Shown one piece after another: positions 43,309 to 52,895 of a stretch of 64,000 nt of DNA. Every line of letters begins with the position of its first letter. The stretch's first letter is position 1. A model generated the notes under the pieces. It was given only the letters and a program-made list of their open reading frames with translations. It ran no database searches and was not told the origin of the DNA. The stretch lies in the NCBI GenBank assembly GCA_050011895.1, contig JBEKIF010000010.1, forward strand, positions 62,001 to 126,000, in the 5' to 3' direction. Both the position numbers and the translations under genes were made by a program. The stretch comes from DATBGO01 sp050011895. GTDB taxonomy: Bacteria; Actinomycetota; Actinomycetes; Streptosporangiales; Streptosporangiaceae.

Positions 43309-44520
43309 TTACTTACTCACATGCGTGCGTTCCTCGCAAGCCCACGGCGAACCGTAGTCGGTGAGCAGGTCGAGGAAGGGAGCCGCGGGCAGCGCCTCAG
43401 GGCCGAGCAGGCCGGCCCCTGACCACGCGCCTGAATCGATCAGCTCGAGGGCGACCACCGGGTTGACCGCGGTCTGCCAGACCACTGCCTGGGATCCGTA
43501 CTGGGCCATCGACCAGGCGTTGTCGACCACGTGGTACAGGTACACCTCGCGCGGCGCGCCGTCGGTGCCGGTGCCGGTCACCCAGGTCCCCGCGCAGGTC
43601 AGGCCGGTCATCCGGTCGCCCAGGGTGGCCGGGTCCGGCAGGCAGGCCGCGACCACGTCGCGCGGCGAGACGCTGACACCGCTGGCGCTGACCGGTTCCA
43701 CCGAGTCAAGGCCGAGCTTGTGCAGGGTCTGCAGGACGTCGATGAACTCGGAGCCGAGGCCGTACTTGAAGGTGACCCGCTGGGCGTCCACCCAGCGCGG
43801 CATCAGCAGCACTTCCTCGTGTTCCACGTTGACGCACTCGACCGGCCCGATCCCGGCCGGGAAGTTGAAGATCTCCGGCTCGCTGAACGGCGGCGTGGTG
43901 AACCAGCCCCGGCCCTTCTCCCAGATCACCGGCGGGTTGAGGCACTCCTCGATGGTGGTCCAGATGGAGAACGTCGGCGCGAAGTCATAGCCGGCCACCT
44001 CGAGGTTGGCGCCGTCCCGCACGCCGAGCTGGTTGATCTCGCTGAACATCGTGTCGGCGGCGTGCCTGGCGAAGATGTCGGACAGGCCAGGCTCGACCCC
44101 GATCCCCGCCAGCGCGAGCTTTCCGCGCTGTTCCCACTCGGGTGCCAGGGCGAACTGCTCGTCGCCCAGCTTGACACCAGTGTTGCTATAGGGGTCATCC
44201 TGGTCGGGATGGGACAGCGACATGGCCATGTCCAGGTAGTGCGTGCCGGCCTGGAGCGCGGCCCGGAACAGCGGCATGACGAACCGCGGGTCGGTCGCGT
44301 TCATCAGCACGTCGCAGGAGTGGTCGGCCAGCAGCGCGGCGGCGGCCTGCTCGTCACGCGCGTCGAGCCTGACCGCGCGGTAGCCGTCGCTCGCCGCGGC
44401 CGCGCGCTCGGCCCGGCCCAGGTCGTAGTCGGCGATGACCAGTTCGGCGAAGCGGCGCCGGGCGGCGATCCGGGCAAAAGCCGTGCCTACCCCGCCGGCG
44501 CCAACCAGAAGGATGCGCAT
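43309..44520 (-). CDS. Saccharopine dehydrogenase-like NAD(P)-binding protein
   Basis: A 403-residue oxidoreductase with the Rossmann start ILLVGAGGVGTAFARIAARR and ADYD, then VLMNATDPRFVMPLFRAAL, THYLDMAM and GIGVEPGLSDIFARHA. This is the pattern of the saccharopine dehydrogenase/homospermidine synthase superfamily. The substrate is not certain; the neighbouring aminoaldehyde dehydrogenase and divergent amino-acid permease suggest lysine, ornithine or polyamine metabolism. It begins at ATG 44520, 224 bp from the permease start. Confidence 0.82.
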   Translation of the reverse strand: MRILLVGAGGVGTAFARIAARRRFAELVIADYDLGRAERAAAASDGYRAVRLDARDEQAAAALLADHSCDVLMNATDPRFVMPLFRAALQAGTHYLDMAMSLSHPDQDDPYSNTGVKLGDEQFALAPEWEQRGKLALAGIGVEPGLSDIFARHAADTMFSEINQLGVRDGANLEVAGYDFAPTFSIWTTIEECLNPPVIWEKGRGWFTTPPFSEPEIFNFPAGIGPVECVNVEHEEVLLMPRWVDAQRVTFKYGLGSEFIDVLQTLHKLGLDSVEPVSASGVSVSPRDVVAACLPDPATLGDRMTGLTCAGTWVTGTGTDGAPREVYLYHVVDNAWSMAQYGSQAVVWQTAVNPVVALELIDSGAWSGAGLLGPEALPAAPFLDLLTDYGSPWACEERTHVSK

Positions 44521-44744
44521 AGGGCTGATCTTAGACCGAGGGCCCGTGACCGACGGGACCTGCGGTGATGCTTAGCTGTTACAACGGAAATCGTCGCCGG
44601 GGGGCACAAATCATGCTAGAACCGTCGTACCTGGGTGTTGCCGTCTCGGCAGCCAGGTATCAATGTCGCGGCACCAGGCACTGGCCGCGCCGTGCTCGCG
44701 TGCAAGATCCGGCCCGGTTGGGCAACTGCCAGGAGGGGTGAGCG

Positions 44745-46304
44745 ATGGCCGCCGCTGCACCAGATCTGCGACCAACGGAAGACGCCGTCGACAAGGGCCT
44801 GAAGAGCGGGGCGCTCGGCCTGATGTCCAGCATCGTCATCGGGGTCGCCTCCACCGCGCCCGCCTACAGCCTGGCCGCGACGCTCGGCTTCGTGGTGGTG
44901 GCGATCGGCCTGCAGTCCCCGGCCGTCGCTTTCCTCGCGTTCGTGCCGATGCTGCTCGCCTCGATCGGCTACAGCGAGATGAACAAGGCCGACCCGGACT
45001 GCGGTACCACGTTTACCTGGGCCAGCCGGGCCTTCGGCCCGAAGACCGGCTGGGCGGGTGGCTGGGCGATCGTCGCCGCTGACGTCCTGGTGATGGCCAG
45101 CCTGGCCCAGGTGGCGGGCGCGTACGTGTTCGACCTGTTCAACACGAGCAGCATCGGCGGCAACCCGGCCAGCGGCTGGGTGCTGCTGGTCGGCATCATC
45201 TGGATCATCTTGATGACCGCCATCTGCTACGTCGGCATCGAGGTCTCGGCCAACTTCCAGAAGGCACTGCTGTCCATCGAGATCGTCATGCTGGTGGTGC
45301 TGTCGGTCGTGGCGCTGGTCAAGGTCGGCAGCGGGCACGCGCCGGTCGGCTCGCTGCACGTCAGCGCGGCCTGGTTCAACCCGTTCAAGGCGCATCTGTC
45401 CGCGTTCATCTCCGGGCTGGTGCTGTTCCTGTTCATCTACTGGGGCTGGGACACCGCGGTGTCGGTCAACGAGGAGACCGCGGACCGCAACCGGACCCCG
45501 GGCCTGGCCGCGATCATCTCGACCGTCGTGCTCCTGATCACCTACCTGCTGGTGACCACCTCAGTCCAGGCCTACGCGGGAATCGGCTCGAAGGGCATCG
45601 GCCTCGGCAACACCGCCAACCAGGGCGACGTGCTGTCGGTGCTCGGCGGCTCCATCTTCGGCACGAGCGGTTTCGGCTCGGTCCTGAGCCACCTGCTGAT
45701 CATCATGGTGCTGTCGTCGGCGGCCGCCTCCACCCAGACCACGATCCTGCCGACCGCCCGGACGACCCTGTCGATGGCGGCCTACAAGGCGCTGCCGTCC
45801 TCATTCGCCAAGATCCACCCGAGATTCCTGACGCCCACGGTGTCCACCATCTTGATGGGCCTGATCTCGATCGCGCTGTACATACCGCTGAACTACCTGT
45901 CCGGCGGCCTGGTCATCTCCGACGCGGTCACCGCGATCGGGCTGTACATCGCGTTCTACTACGGGCTGACCGCCTGGTCCTGCGTCTGGTATTACCGCAG
46001 GACGCTGGGAGAGAACTCGCGCAACCTGTGGATGCGCGGCATCCTGCCCGGCCTCGGCGGCCTGATCCTGTGGGCAGCGGGGATCTACAGCCTGCAGAGC
46101 GACTGGGTGGCCAGCAACAGTTACACCTTCTGGACGGTTCCCGGCCTGCACTGGGAGGTCGGCGGGTCGTTCATCATCGCGTTCCTGTCCGCGCTGGCCG
46201 GGGTGATCTTCTTCATCTACTGCCGGACCACCGCGCCTGCCTTCTTCAAGAAGCAGACGCTGACCAGGGCGACGCCGACGCTGGTGCCCGACACGGAGGC
46301 CTAG
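44745..46304 (+). CDS. APC superfamily amino acid permease
   Basis: The 519-residue membrane protein shows about 12 hydrophobic helices. The unwound helix 1 region reads SIVIGVASTAPAYSLAATLG, and helix 6 holds FLFIYWGWDTAVSVNEET, both typical of the APC (amino acid-polyamine-organocation) group. AGGAGGGG lies eight bases before ATG 44745. It is divergent from the saccharopine dehydrogenase/aldehyde dehydrogenase operon and likely imports that pathway's substrate. Confidence 0.9.
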   Translation: MAAAAPDLRPTEDAVDKGLKSGALGLMSSIVIGVASTAPAYSLAATLGFVVVAIGLQSPAVAFLAFVPMLLASIGYSEMNKADPDCGTTFTWASRAFGPKTGWAGGWAIVAADVLVMASLAQVAGAYVFDLFNTSSIGGNPASGWVLLVGIIWIILMTAICYVGIEVSANFQKALLSIEIVMLVVLSVVALVKVGSGHAPVGSLHVSAAWFNPFKAHLSAFISGLVLFLFIYWGWDTAVSVNEETADRNRTPGLAAIISTVVLLITYLLVTTSVQAYAGIGSKGIGLGNTANQGDVLSVLGGSIFGTSGFGSVLSHLLIIMVLSSAAASTQTTILPTARTTLSMAAYKALPSSFAKIHPRFLTPTVSTILMGLISIALYIPLNYLSGGLVISDAVTAIGLYIAFYYGLTAWSCVWYYRRTLGENSRNLWMRGILPGLGGLILWAAGIYSLQSDWVASNSYTFWTVPGLHWEVGGSFIIAFLSALAGVIFFIYCRTTAPAFFKKQTLTRATPTLVPDTEA

Positions 46305-47274
46305 CCAGGCCACAGCTCGCGAGTGATGCCACCTGGTGCCGCCGGAACCTGCAGCAAGCACGGCTTCGCGCCGCGTGATGCTGCGCTGGGCGTGGCTGGC
46401 GTCCTCGTCGCCGGGACTGGCCGCGATGACCGGCCGCGGCGGCCGGGCCGTTCGGGACAGCCCAGGCTGTCCTGGAAGACCTGGCCAGGGTGCGGCTGAC
46501 CGCCAAGCGGGCATCCAGGCCACGCAACGGCTGGCATAGCCGCTGCCGCGCCCGCCCTGGATTGCCACCGTAAACTCGCCTTAATAGCATTAGAGCATAG
46601 CAAGAATGACTGTTAATAGTCGGCAAGTGCGAATTACTGGGTCCCAATCACGTGGGCTGACCTGGTATTTTGAAGAGTCCGGCGGCCATTTCGGTGCAAA
46701 AGGAAAAGCCCGGGGATCTGGAGGTCAGGCAGCACTCCGGGCGGGTCGCCGAGCCGCAAGCGAGCGTGACGACTAGCTTGGACGAAGCGGGCCGGGCGCC
46801 GACGAGTTCCACGAGGCCGTACTGACCCCCGGCATGGAAACCCCGCGCCCGGGACTCAGGCGAGCGGTCGTCATGCCCAGGTGGCGGGGGCCGGCGGTGC
46901 TGGCCGCTCAGGGCCGCCCGGCCATCCAGGCGCTTCCCGGGTCCGAGTGGGCCATCCCGGCGTCACCGCGGCGGCCCGCCGTCGAGGCGCCCCGCCCAGT
47001 CATCCACGGCATCGTTACCGGGGACAGGACAGCGTTACCGAGGACAGGACAGCCGTCAGGCGGTGAGTTCTGCGCAGGCATGGTCGTCCGCCTCGTGCTA
47101 CGAAATTCTGCCGCGTATGGTCCTAGCTGAGGTTTCTCTCCGCGGCGTTCCGCCGCCGTCTGTGCCGTTTCATTGCCCATCGCCTGCCTGGGCCTTGATT
47201 CGCCTGAAACCCCGGCGCTGGTCCCGTATCGTGGCCGGCCAAGGACAATCCGAGATAGAAAGGCGAATAGGTAA
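46305..47274. other. 970-bp stretch without a recognised gene
   Basis: No coding sequence is supported. A hairpin GGACAGCC/GGCTGTCC is at 46455-46472. A distinctly AT-rich block spans about 46568-46640. A 20-bp direct repeat (CGTTACCGGGGACAGGACAG and one variant) lies at 47013-47052. Open frames at 46834-47130 (+) and 46908-47411 (-) have no family pattern. Confidence 0.5.
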
Positions 47275-48291
47275 ATGACCAGGTCATTACGGATCATCCT
47301 GGCGGCTGTCGTAGCCGCAGCTGCCCTCGCCGCCGGCGCGGCCGTGCCCGCCCTGCTGGCCAGGCCCGCCGCGACCGCCCAGGCGGTCATGCCCGCGGCC
47401 GACGCCAGCACGACGATCTACGCCTGCGTAACCTCCAGGCACACCCTCGCCAGAGTGCGTGTCAACACGCCGCCCGCATGCCCGGCGGGGACGGTCCCGG
47501 TGCAATGGCAGGTGCAGGCCGGCCAGCGGGCCCCGTCGCCGAGCCCGACTGCCACCTCACCGAGCCCCAGCCCGACCAGCCCCAGCCCGAGCCCGACGAG
47601 CAAATCCCCGAGCCCCAGCCCGAGCCCGACGAGTACGGCCTGGGCGTGGTGCTCCGCAACGACGGGCGCGTTCAGGTCCTTCCCTGACAGCCTGGCGCTG
47701 TACAACCAGGAGGACGCCGGGTCCGGCAGCCAGACGATCTGCGGGAACTCCGGCTCGGACTGGCAGGCCAGCGTCACTGATCCCGGCGGTAACACCGGCA
47801 TCCTGTCCTACCCCGACGTGCAGCTCAACTACAACTCCGCGCCGCCCGCGGTGTCATCGCTGAACCCGGCCGCGACGTCCAGCTTCGCCGAGACGATGAA
47901 CACCGCCCCCGGAACGTCCGCCGAGGCCGCCTACGACATCTGGCTGACCAACGGCACCAGCCAGCGCAGCGAAGTCATGATCTGGTATGACACGTTCAAC
48001 CGCGGCGCCGTGGGCGGCTCTACCCAGATCGGCTCAGGGTCGTTCTGCGGGCAGGCGTGGCAGCTGTGGAAATACGGCACCGAGCTGATCTGGTACCTGC
48101 CCGTCAGCGAGCAGTCCGGCAAGGTCTGCCCCGTGCAGATGTTGCAGGCTCTTCAATCCCGGGGCCTGCTCAAGGCGAACGCCGGGCTGAGCCAGTTTGA
48201 GAACGGCTGGGAAATCGCGTCGACCGGCGGGGCGCCTGAGACGTTCCGCATGACTGCGTATTCGGTCACCGGGCTGCCGCCCGGCAACTGA
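47275..48291 (+). CDS. Secreted protein with GH12-like domain and SPSPTSPS linker
   Basis: The 338-residue protein begins with a signal peptide (MTRSLRIILAAVVAAAALAA). A small Cys-containing domain (IYACVTSRHTLARVRVNTPP) is followed by a Pro/Ser/Thr linker at about 85-120. The C-terminal 210 residues resemble glycoside hydrolase family 12: YPDVQLNY, AAYDIWLTNG, EVMIWYDTF with the putative nucleophile Glu, and GWEIASTGG with a candidate acid/base Glu. Action on beta-glucans outside the cell is expected. The family match is by pattern only, so a noncatalytic relative is possible. AAAGG and AGG lie upstream of ATG 47275. Confidence 0.65.
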   Translation: MTRSLRIILAAVVAAAALAAGAAVPALLARPAATAQAVMPAADASTTIYACVTSRHTLARVRVNTPPACPAGTVPVQWQVQAGQRAPSPSPTATSPSPSPTSPSPSPTSKSPSPSPSPTSTAWAWCSATTGAFRSFPDSLALYNQEDAGSGSQTICGNSGSDWQASVTDPGGNTGILSYPDVQLNYNSAPPAVSSLNPAATSSFAETMNTAPGTSAEAAYDIWLTNGTSQRSEVMIWYDTFNRGAVGGSTQIGSGSFCGQAWQLWKYGTELIWYLPVSEQSGKVCPVQMLQALQSRGLLKANAGLSQFENGWEIASTGGAPETFRMTAYSVTGLPPGN

Positions 48292-48415
48292 GCGGAAAGG
48301 GCTAGCCGGTGACGGCGGTCGGCCTGCGCCTCAAGCAGTCCGGCATGCACTGGGCCGTCAGCGGCGCCCGCGTCGGTCGCGACTGAGCCCGGGTGTCAGC
48401 GGCAGCGCCTAGGCT

Positions 48416-50665
48416 GTGCAAGTGACTACCGCCACGGCTGCCGATGCCTTGCTGGACGGGCTGAATCCGCAGCAGCGCGCTGCCGTCGTGCACGAAGGCA
48501 GCCCGCTGCTCATCGTGGCCGGCGCGGGCTCGGGCAAGACGCGGGTGCTGACGCACCGGATCGCCTACCTGCTGGCCGAGCGCGGCGTGGCGCCCGGCGA
48601 GATCCTGGCCATCACCTTCACCAACAAGGCGGCGGGCGAGATGGCCGCCCGGGCGGCGGCGCTGACCGGGTCGCGGGCCCGGGCCATGTGGCTGCTGACG
48701 TTCCACTCCGCCTGCGTCCGGATCCTGCGCCGCGAGGCCAGCAGGTTCGGCTACCCGTCGTCGTTCTCGATCTACGACCAGGCCGACTCGCAGCGGCTGA
48801 TGGCGCTGGTCTGCCGCGAACTCGATCTGGACGCCAAGTACCACCCGCCGAAGGCCATGGCCAACCAGGTCTCCAGCCTCAAGAACGAGCTTGTCGACTA
48901 CGAGACGCTGGCCGCCCGCGCGTCGGGTTACCGGGAGAAGTCGCTTGCCGAGGCCTACGCCGAATACCAGCGCAGGCTGGTTGCGGCAGGCGCGATGGAT
49001 TTCGACGACCTGATCATGGTCACGGTCAACTTGCTGCAGGCCTTTCCCGACGTCGCCGCCAGCTACCGGCGCAAGTTCAGGCACGTGCTGGTCGACGAGT
49101 ACCAGGACACCAACCATGCACAGTACGAGCTGGTCAGGGAACTCGCCGGCCAGGCCGGGCGGAGGCTTCCCCCGGCCGGCGACCAGGCGCAGGCGGTGCC
49201 GCCAGCGGAGCTGTGCGTGGTCGGCGACGCCGACCAGTCCATCTATGCCTTCCGCGGCGCCACGATCAGGAACATCGAGGAGTTCGAGCGCGACTTCGCC
49301 GGGGCCCGGGTGATCCTGCTCGAGCAGAACTACCGCTCCACGCAGAACATCCTGGCGGCCGCCAACGCCGTGGTGTCCCGCAATCCGGGCCGGGTGCCCA
49401 AGAATCTCTGGTCCGATGCCGGCGACGGGCCGCCGATCACGGGCTATGTCGCCGACAGCGAGCACGACGAGGCGGCGTTCGTCGCCGAGGAGGTCGACCG
49501 GCTCGCCGACGAGGGCGAGGCCACCCCGGGGCAGGTGGCGGTCTTCTACCGGACCAACGCCCAGTCCAGGGTCTTCGAGGAAGTCTTCATCCGGGCCGGG
49601 ATGCCGTACAAGGTGGTCGGCGGGGTGCGGTTCTATGAGCGCCGGGAGATCCGTGACCTGCTGGCCTATCTGCGGCTGGTCGCCAACCCCGGCGACGAGG
49701 TGTCGCTGCGCCGGGTGCTCAACGTGCCCAAGCGCGGGATCGGCGACCGGGCGCAGGAGTATGTCGCTGCTTTTGCGGCCCGGGAGAAGGTCAGTTTCGC
49801 GGTGGCGCTGGCCCGGCCGCAGGATGTGCCGGGGCTCGCCACGCGGTCGGTGAAGGCGATAGCGGCATTTAACGACCTCATCACCGGACTCCGGGCGCTT
49901 TCCGCTGGTCCGGCGGGGGATCTGGCCGAGGCGGTGCTCGACAGGACCGGCTATGTGGCCGAGCTCAGGGACTCCTCCGACCTGCAGGACGAGAGCAGGA
50001 TCGAGAACCTGACCGAGCTCGTCTCGGTGGCCAGGGAGTTCGACTCGCGCAACCCCGACGGGACCCTGATCGACTTCCTTGAGCAGGTGTCGCTGGTCGC
50101 CGACGCCGACCAGATCCCCGACGGGGCGGACCACGGCGGCCTGGTGACTTTGATGACCCTGCACACGGCCAAGGGGCTTGAGTTCCCCGTGGTGTTCCTG
50201 ACCGGGCTGGAGGAGAACGTCTTCCCGCACGAGCGGTCCAGCGGCGATGAGCGGGAACTCGCCGAGGAACGGCGACTGGCCTATGTCGGGATCACCAGGG
50301 CCCAGCAGCGGCTGTACCTGACCCGCGCGGTGTCCAGGGCCTGGTTCGGCCGCCCGGCCTATCACAAGCAGTCCAGGTTCCTGTCCGAGGTCCCGGCGGA
50401 ACTGATCGACTGGCGCCGGGATGCGGCCGCGGCTGCGCCGCCCGCCTCGGAACGGCTGGCGCGCCGCCCGGGGGTTCAGGCCCTGGGCAACAGGCCGGTG
50501 CCGTCGCTGGCGCCGGGCGACCATGTCACCCATGACTCCTACGGCCTGGGCCGGGTGCTGTCGGTCGAGGGCCGTGGCGACGACCCGGAAGCCAAGATCG
50601 ACTTTGGCGGCGAATACGGGATCAAGCACCTGGTGCTGCGTTATGCGCCCATCGAGAAGCTGTAG
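48416..50665 (+). CDS. pcrA: ATP-dependent DNA helicase PcrA/UvrD
   Basis: A 749-residue SF1A helicase involved in repair and removal of proteins from DNA. Motifs seen: LNPQQRAAV (Q motif), VAGAGSGKTRVL (Walker A), TFTNKAAGEM, VDEYQDTN (Walker B), VVGDADQSIYAFRGA (motif III), LEQNYRST (IV), TLHTAKGLEFPVVF (V) and RRLAYVGITRA (VI). A C-terminal tudor-like segment (VTHDSYGLGRVLSVEG) is the RNA polymerase-binding region known in PcrA. A Pro/Gln-rich insertion (GRRLPPAGDQAQAVPPAE) sits before motif III. GTG 48416 and 48422 are both possible. Confidence 0.95.
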   Translation: MQVTTATAADALLDGLNPQQRAAVVHEGSPLLIVAGAGSGKTRVLTHRIAYLLAERGVAPGEILAITFTNKAAGEMAARAAALTGSRARAMWLLTFHSACVRILRREASRFGYPSSFSIYDQADSQRLMALVCRELDLDAKYHPPKAMANQVSSLKNELVDYETLAARASGYREKSLAEAYAEYQRRLVAAGAMDFDDLIMVTVNLLQAFPDVAASYRRKFRHVLVDEYQDTNHAQYELVRELAGQAGRRLPPAGDQAQAVPPAELCVVGDADQSIYAFRGATIRNIEEFERDFAGARVILLEQNYRSTQNILAAANAVVSRNPGRVPKNLWSDAGDGPPITGYVADSEHDEAAFVAEEVDRLADEGEATPGQVAVFYRTNAQSRVFEEVFIRAGMPYKVVGGVRFYERREIRDLLAYLRLVANPGDEVSLRRVLNVPKRGIGDRAQEYVAAFAAREKVSFAVALARPQDVPGLATRSVKAIAAFNDLITGLRALSAGPAGDLAEAVLDRTGYVAELRDSSDLQDESRIENLTELVSVAREFDSRNPDGTLIDFLEQVSLVADADQIPDGADHGGLVTLMTLHTAKGLEFPVVFLTGLEENVFPHERSSGDERELAEERRLAYVGITRAQQRLYLTRAVSRAWFGRPAYHKQSRFLSEVPAELIDWRRDAAAAAPPASERLARRPGVQALGNRPVPSLAPGDHVTHDSYGLGRVLSVEGRGDDPEAKIDFGGEYGIKHLVLRYAPIEKL

Positions 50666-50740
50666 CGAGTCCCCGAGGCCGCGCGCGGGAAGCGTGGTTC
50701 CGGCGGCCTAGCCGGGCCGGTATGTGCGGATAGCTGTCCG

Positions 50741-50818
50741 GCGGTCTTCCCGGCAAAGCACTAGCGGACGAGGGCCGGCGGTCCTTCCCGGCAAAGCACT
50801 GGCGGACGAGGGCCGGCG
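50741..50818. repeat. Direct repeat of about 37 bp, two copies
   Basis: Two nearly identical units, starting GCGGTCTTCCCGGCAAAGCA, follow each other between pcrA and the alpha/beta hydrolase gene. The last bases reach the hydrolase stop codon. Confidence 0.8.
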
Positions 50819-50820
50819 GC

Positions 50821-51594
50821 CTAGCCCGGTACGTACTCGCGGACGAGGTCAGCAAGCAGCCCCGGGGCGCGCAGCGGCAGCAGGTGATCGGCGCCCGGGA
50901 CCGCCAGTCTGCGGCAGCCGGGAATGCGGCCCGCTATGTGGTCAGCGGCGTCCAGCACCATCGCGTAGTCGCGGTCCCCGATCGCGAGCACCGCGGGCGC
51001 CGTGACCTCGCCGAGCCTGGAGTAAGCAGGCGGGTCGGGGCGCGGGTAATCGCCCTGCCGGAAAAACGCCGCGACGGCGCCGCTGACTTGGGCCTGCGCG
51101 GCCGGGTCCGGGCCGGCGGCCGCCCACGTCCGCAATCCGAGCGCCACCAGGCCGTCCCGGTCACCCGCTTCGAACAGCTTGCCGAACTCCGCGCCGTAGG
51201 GATCGCCCGGCGGCCACGGATAGTCCCCGATCCCCGGCGCCACGAGAACCAGTGCGCTCACCCGCGCGGGCTCGGCCAGGGCCAGGCAGATCGCCGGCCC
51301 GCCGCCGCCGCTGTGCGCCACCAGGCCAGCCCGGGCGACGTCAAGATGATCAAGGACGGCGGTCAGGTCAGCGAACTGGCTGAAGGGCGCAGCCGGAGCC
51401 GGTGACCTGCCGTAGCCGCGGGCGTCGTAGCTGATGATGCGATGGCGCCGTGGCGGCCGGTCAAGCAGGTCAACCATCGGACCCCAGATGCTGGAGTCGC
51501 CCCAGCCCGGATGTAGCAGGACAAGCGGCGTGCCGTCGCCGCCGGTGTCCTGCGCCCAGATCTCGCCGCCAGCAACGGGTATTGTCAGTTCCAC
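50821..51594 (-). CDS. Alpha/beta hydrolase
   Basis: The 257-residue enzyme has an intact triad: nucleophile Ser in LVAHSGGGGPA, Asp in AIGDRDYAMV and His in PGADHLLPL. The oxyanion region is VLLHPGWGDSSIW. Substrate specificity is not evident (esterase, lactonase or similar). GTG 51594 is chosen because GAAGG precedes it and the family usually begins at the strand ELTIPVAGGEIWAQD; GTG 51636 is also in frame. It is divergent from icmB. Confidence 0.82.
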   Translation of the reverse strand: MELTIPVAGGEIWAQDTGGDGTPLVLLHPGWGDSSIWGPMVDLLDRPPRRHRIISYDARGYGRSPAPAAPFSQFADLTAVLDHLDVARAGLVAHSGGGGPAICLALAEPARVSALVLVAPGIGDYPWPPGDPYGAEFGKLFEAGDRDGLVALGLRTWAAAGPDPAAQAQVSGAVAAFFRQGDYPRPDPPAYSRLGEVTAPAVLAIGDRDYAMVLDAADHIAGRIPGCRRLAVPGADHLLPLRAPGLLADLVREYVPG

Positions 51595-51730
51595 CGGTGC
51601 ATTGTGGCCTTCCTGGCGCGCGGGAACGAACCGCACGACAGGCTACGCTGCGAAGGAGGCGGGAGGCTACCCGGCGAACTGAGCGGCCTATCTTCGCCTG
51701 CCGAGCAGGCCGCGCTCCGGTGGAGGAAGC

Positions 51731-52162
51731 ATGAGCAGTATCAGGGTCGTCATCGCCAAGCCGGGCCTTGACGGCCATGACCGGGGCGCCAAGGTGGTGG
51801 CGCGCGCACTGCGGGACGCCGGTGTTGAGGTCATCTACACCGGACTGCACCAGACACCCGAGCAGATCGTGGCCGCGGCGCTGCAGGAGGACGCCGCCGG
51901 GATCGGCCTTTCAATCCTGTCCGGGGCCCATATGACGCAGTTCGCGCGGGTGCTCGAACTGCTGAAGGAACGCGGCGCCGACGACATCACCGTGTTCGGC
52001 GGCGGCATCATCCCGACCGCCGACATCCTGGAACTTGAGCAGCTCGGCGTCGCGAAGATCTTCACTCCGGGCGCGTCCACCCACGAGATCGTGGCCTGGG
52101 TCCGCGATGCGTTCGGCGAGGAGTCGCGGTCCGCGTCACCCGTGGCCCGGCCGGGCGCGTGA
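51731..52162 (+). CDS. icmB: Cobalamin-binding small subunit of isobutyryl-CoA mutase type (IcmB-like)
   Basis: This 143-residue protein is a stand-alone B12-binding domain. The cobalt-ligand motif is PGLDGHDRGAK (DxHxxG), with SILSGAHM and VFGGGIIP completing the fold. Such subunits pair with a separate catalytic subunit, as in streptomycete IcmA/IcmB, to isomerise isobutyryl-CoA or methylmalonyl-type substrates. GGAGG precedes ATG 51731. The location between pcrA and sucCD is the same as known for icmB in streptomycetes. The large subunit is not in this window. Confidence 0.87.
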   Translation: MSSIRVVIAKPGLDGHDRGAKVVARALRDAGVEVIYTGLHQTPEQIVAAALQEDAAGIGLSILSGAHMTQFARVLELLKERGADDITVFGGGIIPTADILELEQLGVAKIFTPGASTHEIVAWVRDAFGEESRSASPVARPGA

Positions 52163-52192
52163 CTGGCGCTTCTGGCGAAAAGATCGTGACCT

Positions 52193-52709
52193 TCAGCGAA
52201 GCGGCAAGGTCAGGTCGCATCCGGGAGTATCCGGGGCGGCCGTCCGCTGGTCGGCGATGAGCAGCTGACGCAGGGCTCCGCCCGGACGGCGTTGCTGGCC
52301 GGTGGCCCAGCGCTCAAGGGCCTCGGCAGCCGGGAGCATGGCTGGCCAGCCCATCTCCTTCATCGCCAGCCGGATGTACGCCTCGTCGTGCGCAGGCTCG
52401 ATCCGCAGCTGGACCTGGCCCGGCAGGTCGCCTTCGACCCTGGGAAGCGACCGGGCGGCACAGTTCAATCGGACCGTCGCTGTCCTCGCTGACCTCGCCG
52501 TAGAAGATGACGAACGGCACTCCGGCGATGCCGTCGATGCCGGGCCCGGCGGCCCGCAGCCGGGTGAAGGCGTCGATGAAGAACTGATCGGTCTCGCCGA
52601 TATGCAGGTGCCTGCTGATCGTGAGGATGCGGCGCTCGGGCATCGAGCGCACCTTGATGTCGTACATGGTCTGGACCTCTCCTGCCAGGCGTGCCTGGAG
52701 GTAGGACAC
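52193..52709 (-). pseudogene. GyrI-like/effector-binding domain protein, frameshifted
   Basis: The first frame (from 52709) reads MYDIKVRSMPERRILTISRH, VPFVIFYGEVSEDSDGP and IELCRPV, a GyrI-like effector-binding domain. After about 52455 the family pattern continues only in another frame: LRIEPAHDEAYIRLAMKEMG, WPAMLPAAEALERWA and LLIADQRTAAPDTPGCDL, ending at TGA 52193. A single-base indel around 52445-52465 explains this. It is either a real disrupted gene or a sequencing error. In other bacteria the domain is often the C-terminal half of MerR regulators; no HTH is present upstream here. Confidence 0.7.
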
Positions 52710-52895
52710 CAGCGCCCGCTGGGTGGTCCGCTCCGGGCCCGATCAGCGGGCCGAAACGGGGCTGAGTCCCGTGGCCCGTTAGGCTGCCTGGTTGGGTACC
52801 TGGTGACGGGCCGGCCCGTCGCGGAGCGAGCAAGCGCGGCGGCGGCCCGTACCGTCAGACGCAAGGCTATCGAGCGAAATAGGACGGACCCCCGA

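Noticed and set aside
46908..47411. 167-codon minus-strand frame across the start of the secreted protein gene
   Set aside because: It overlaps a signal peptide-coding gene with a good start and has no family pattern.
48302..50629. 775-codon open frame antisense to pcrA
   Set aside because: The plus strand encodes a textbook helicase; the antisense product is rich in His, Arg and Gly with no motif.
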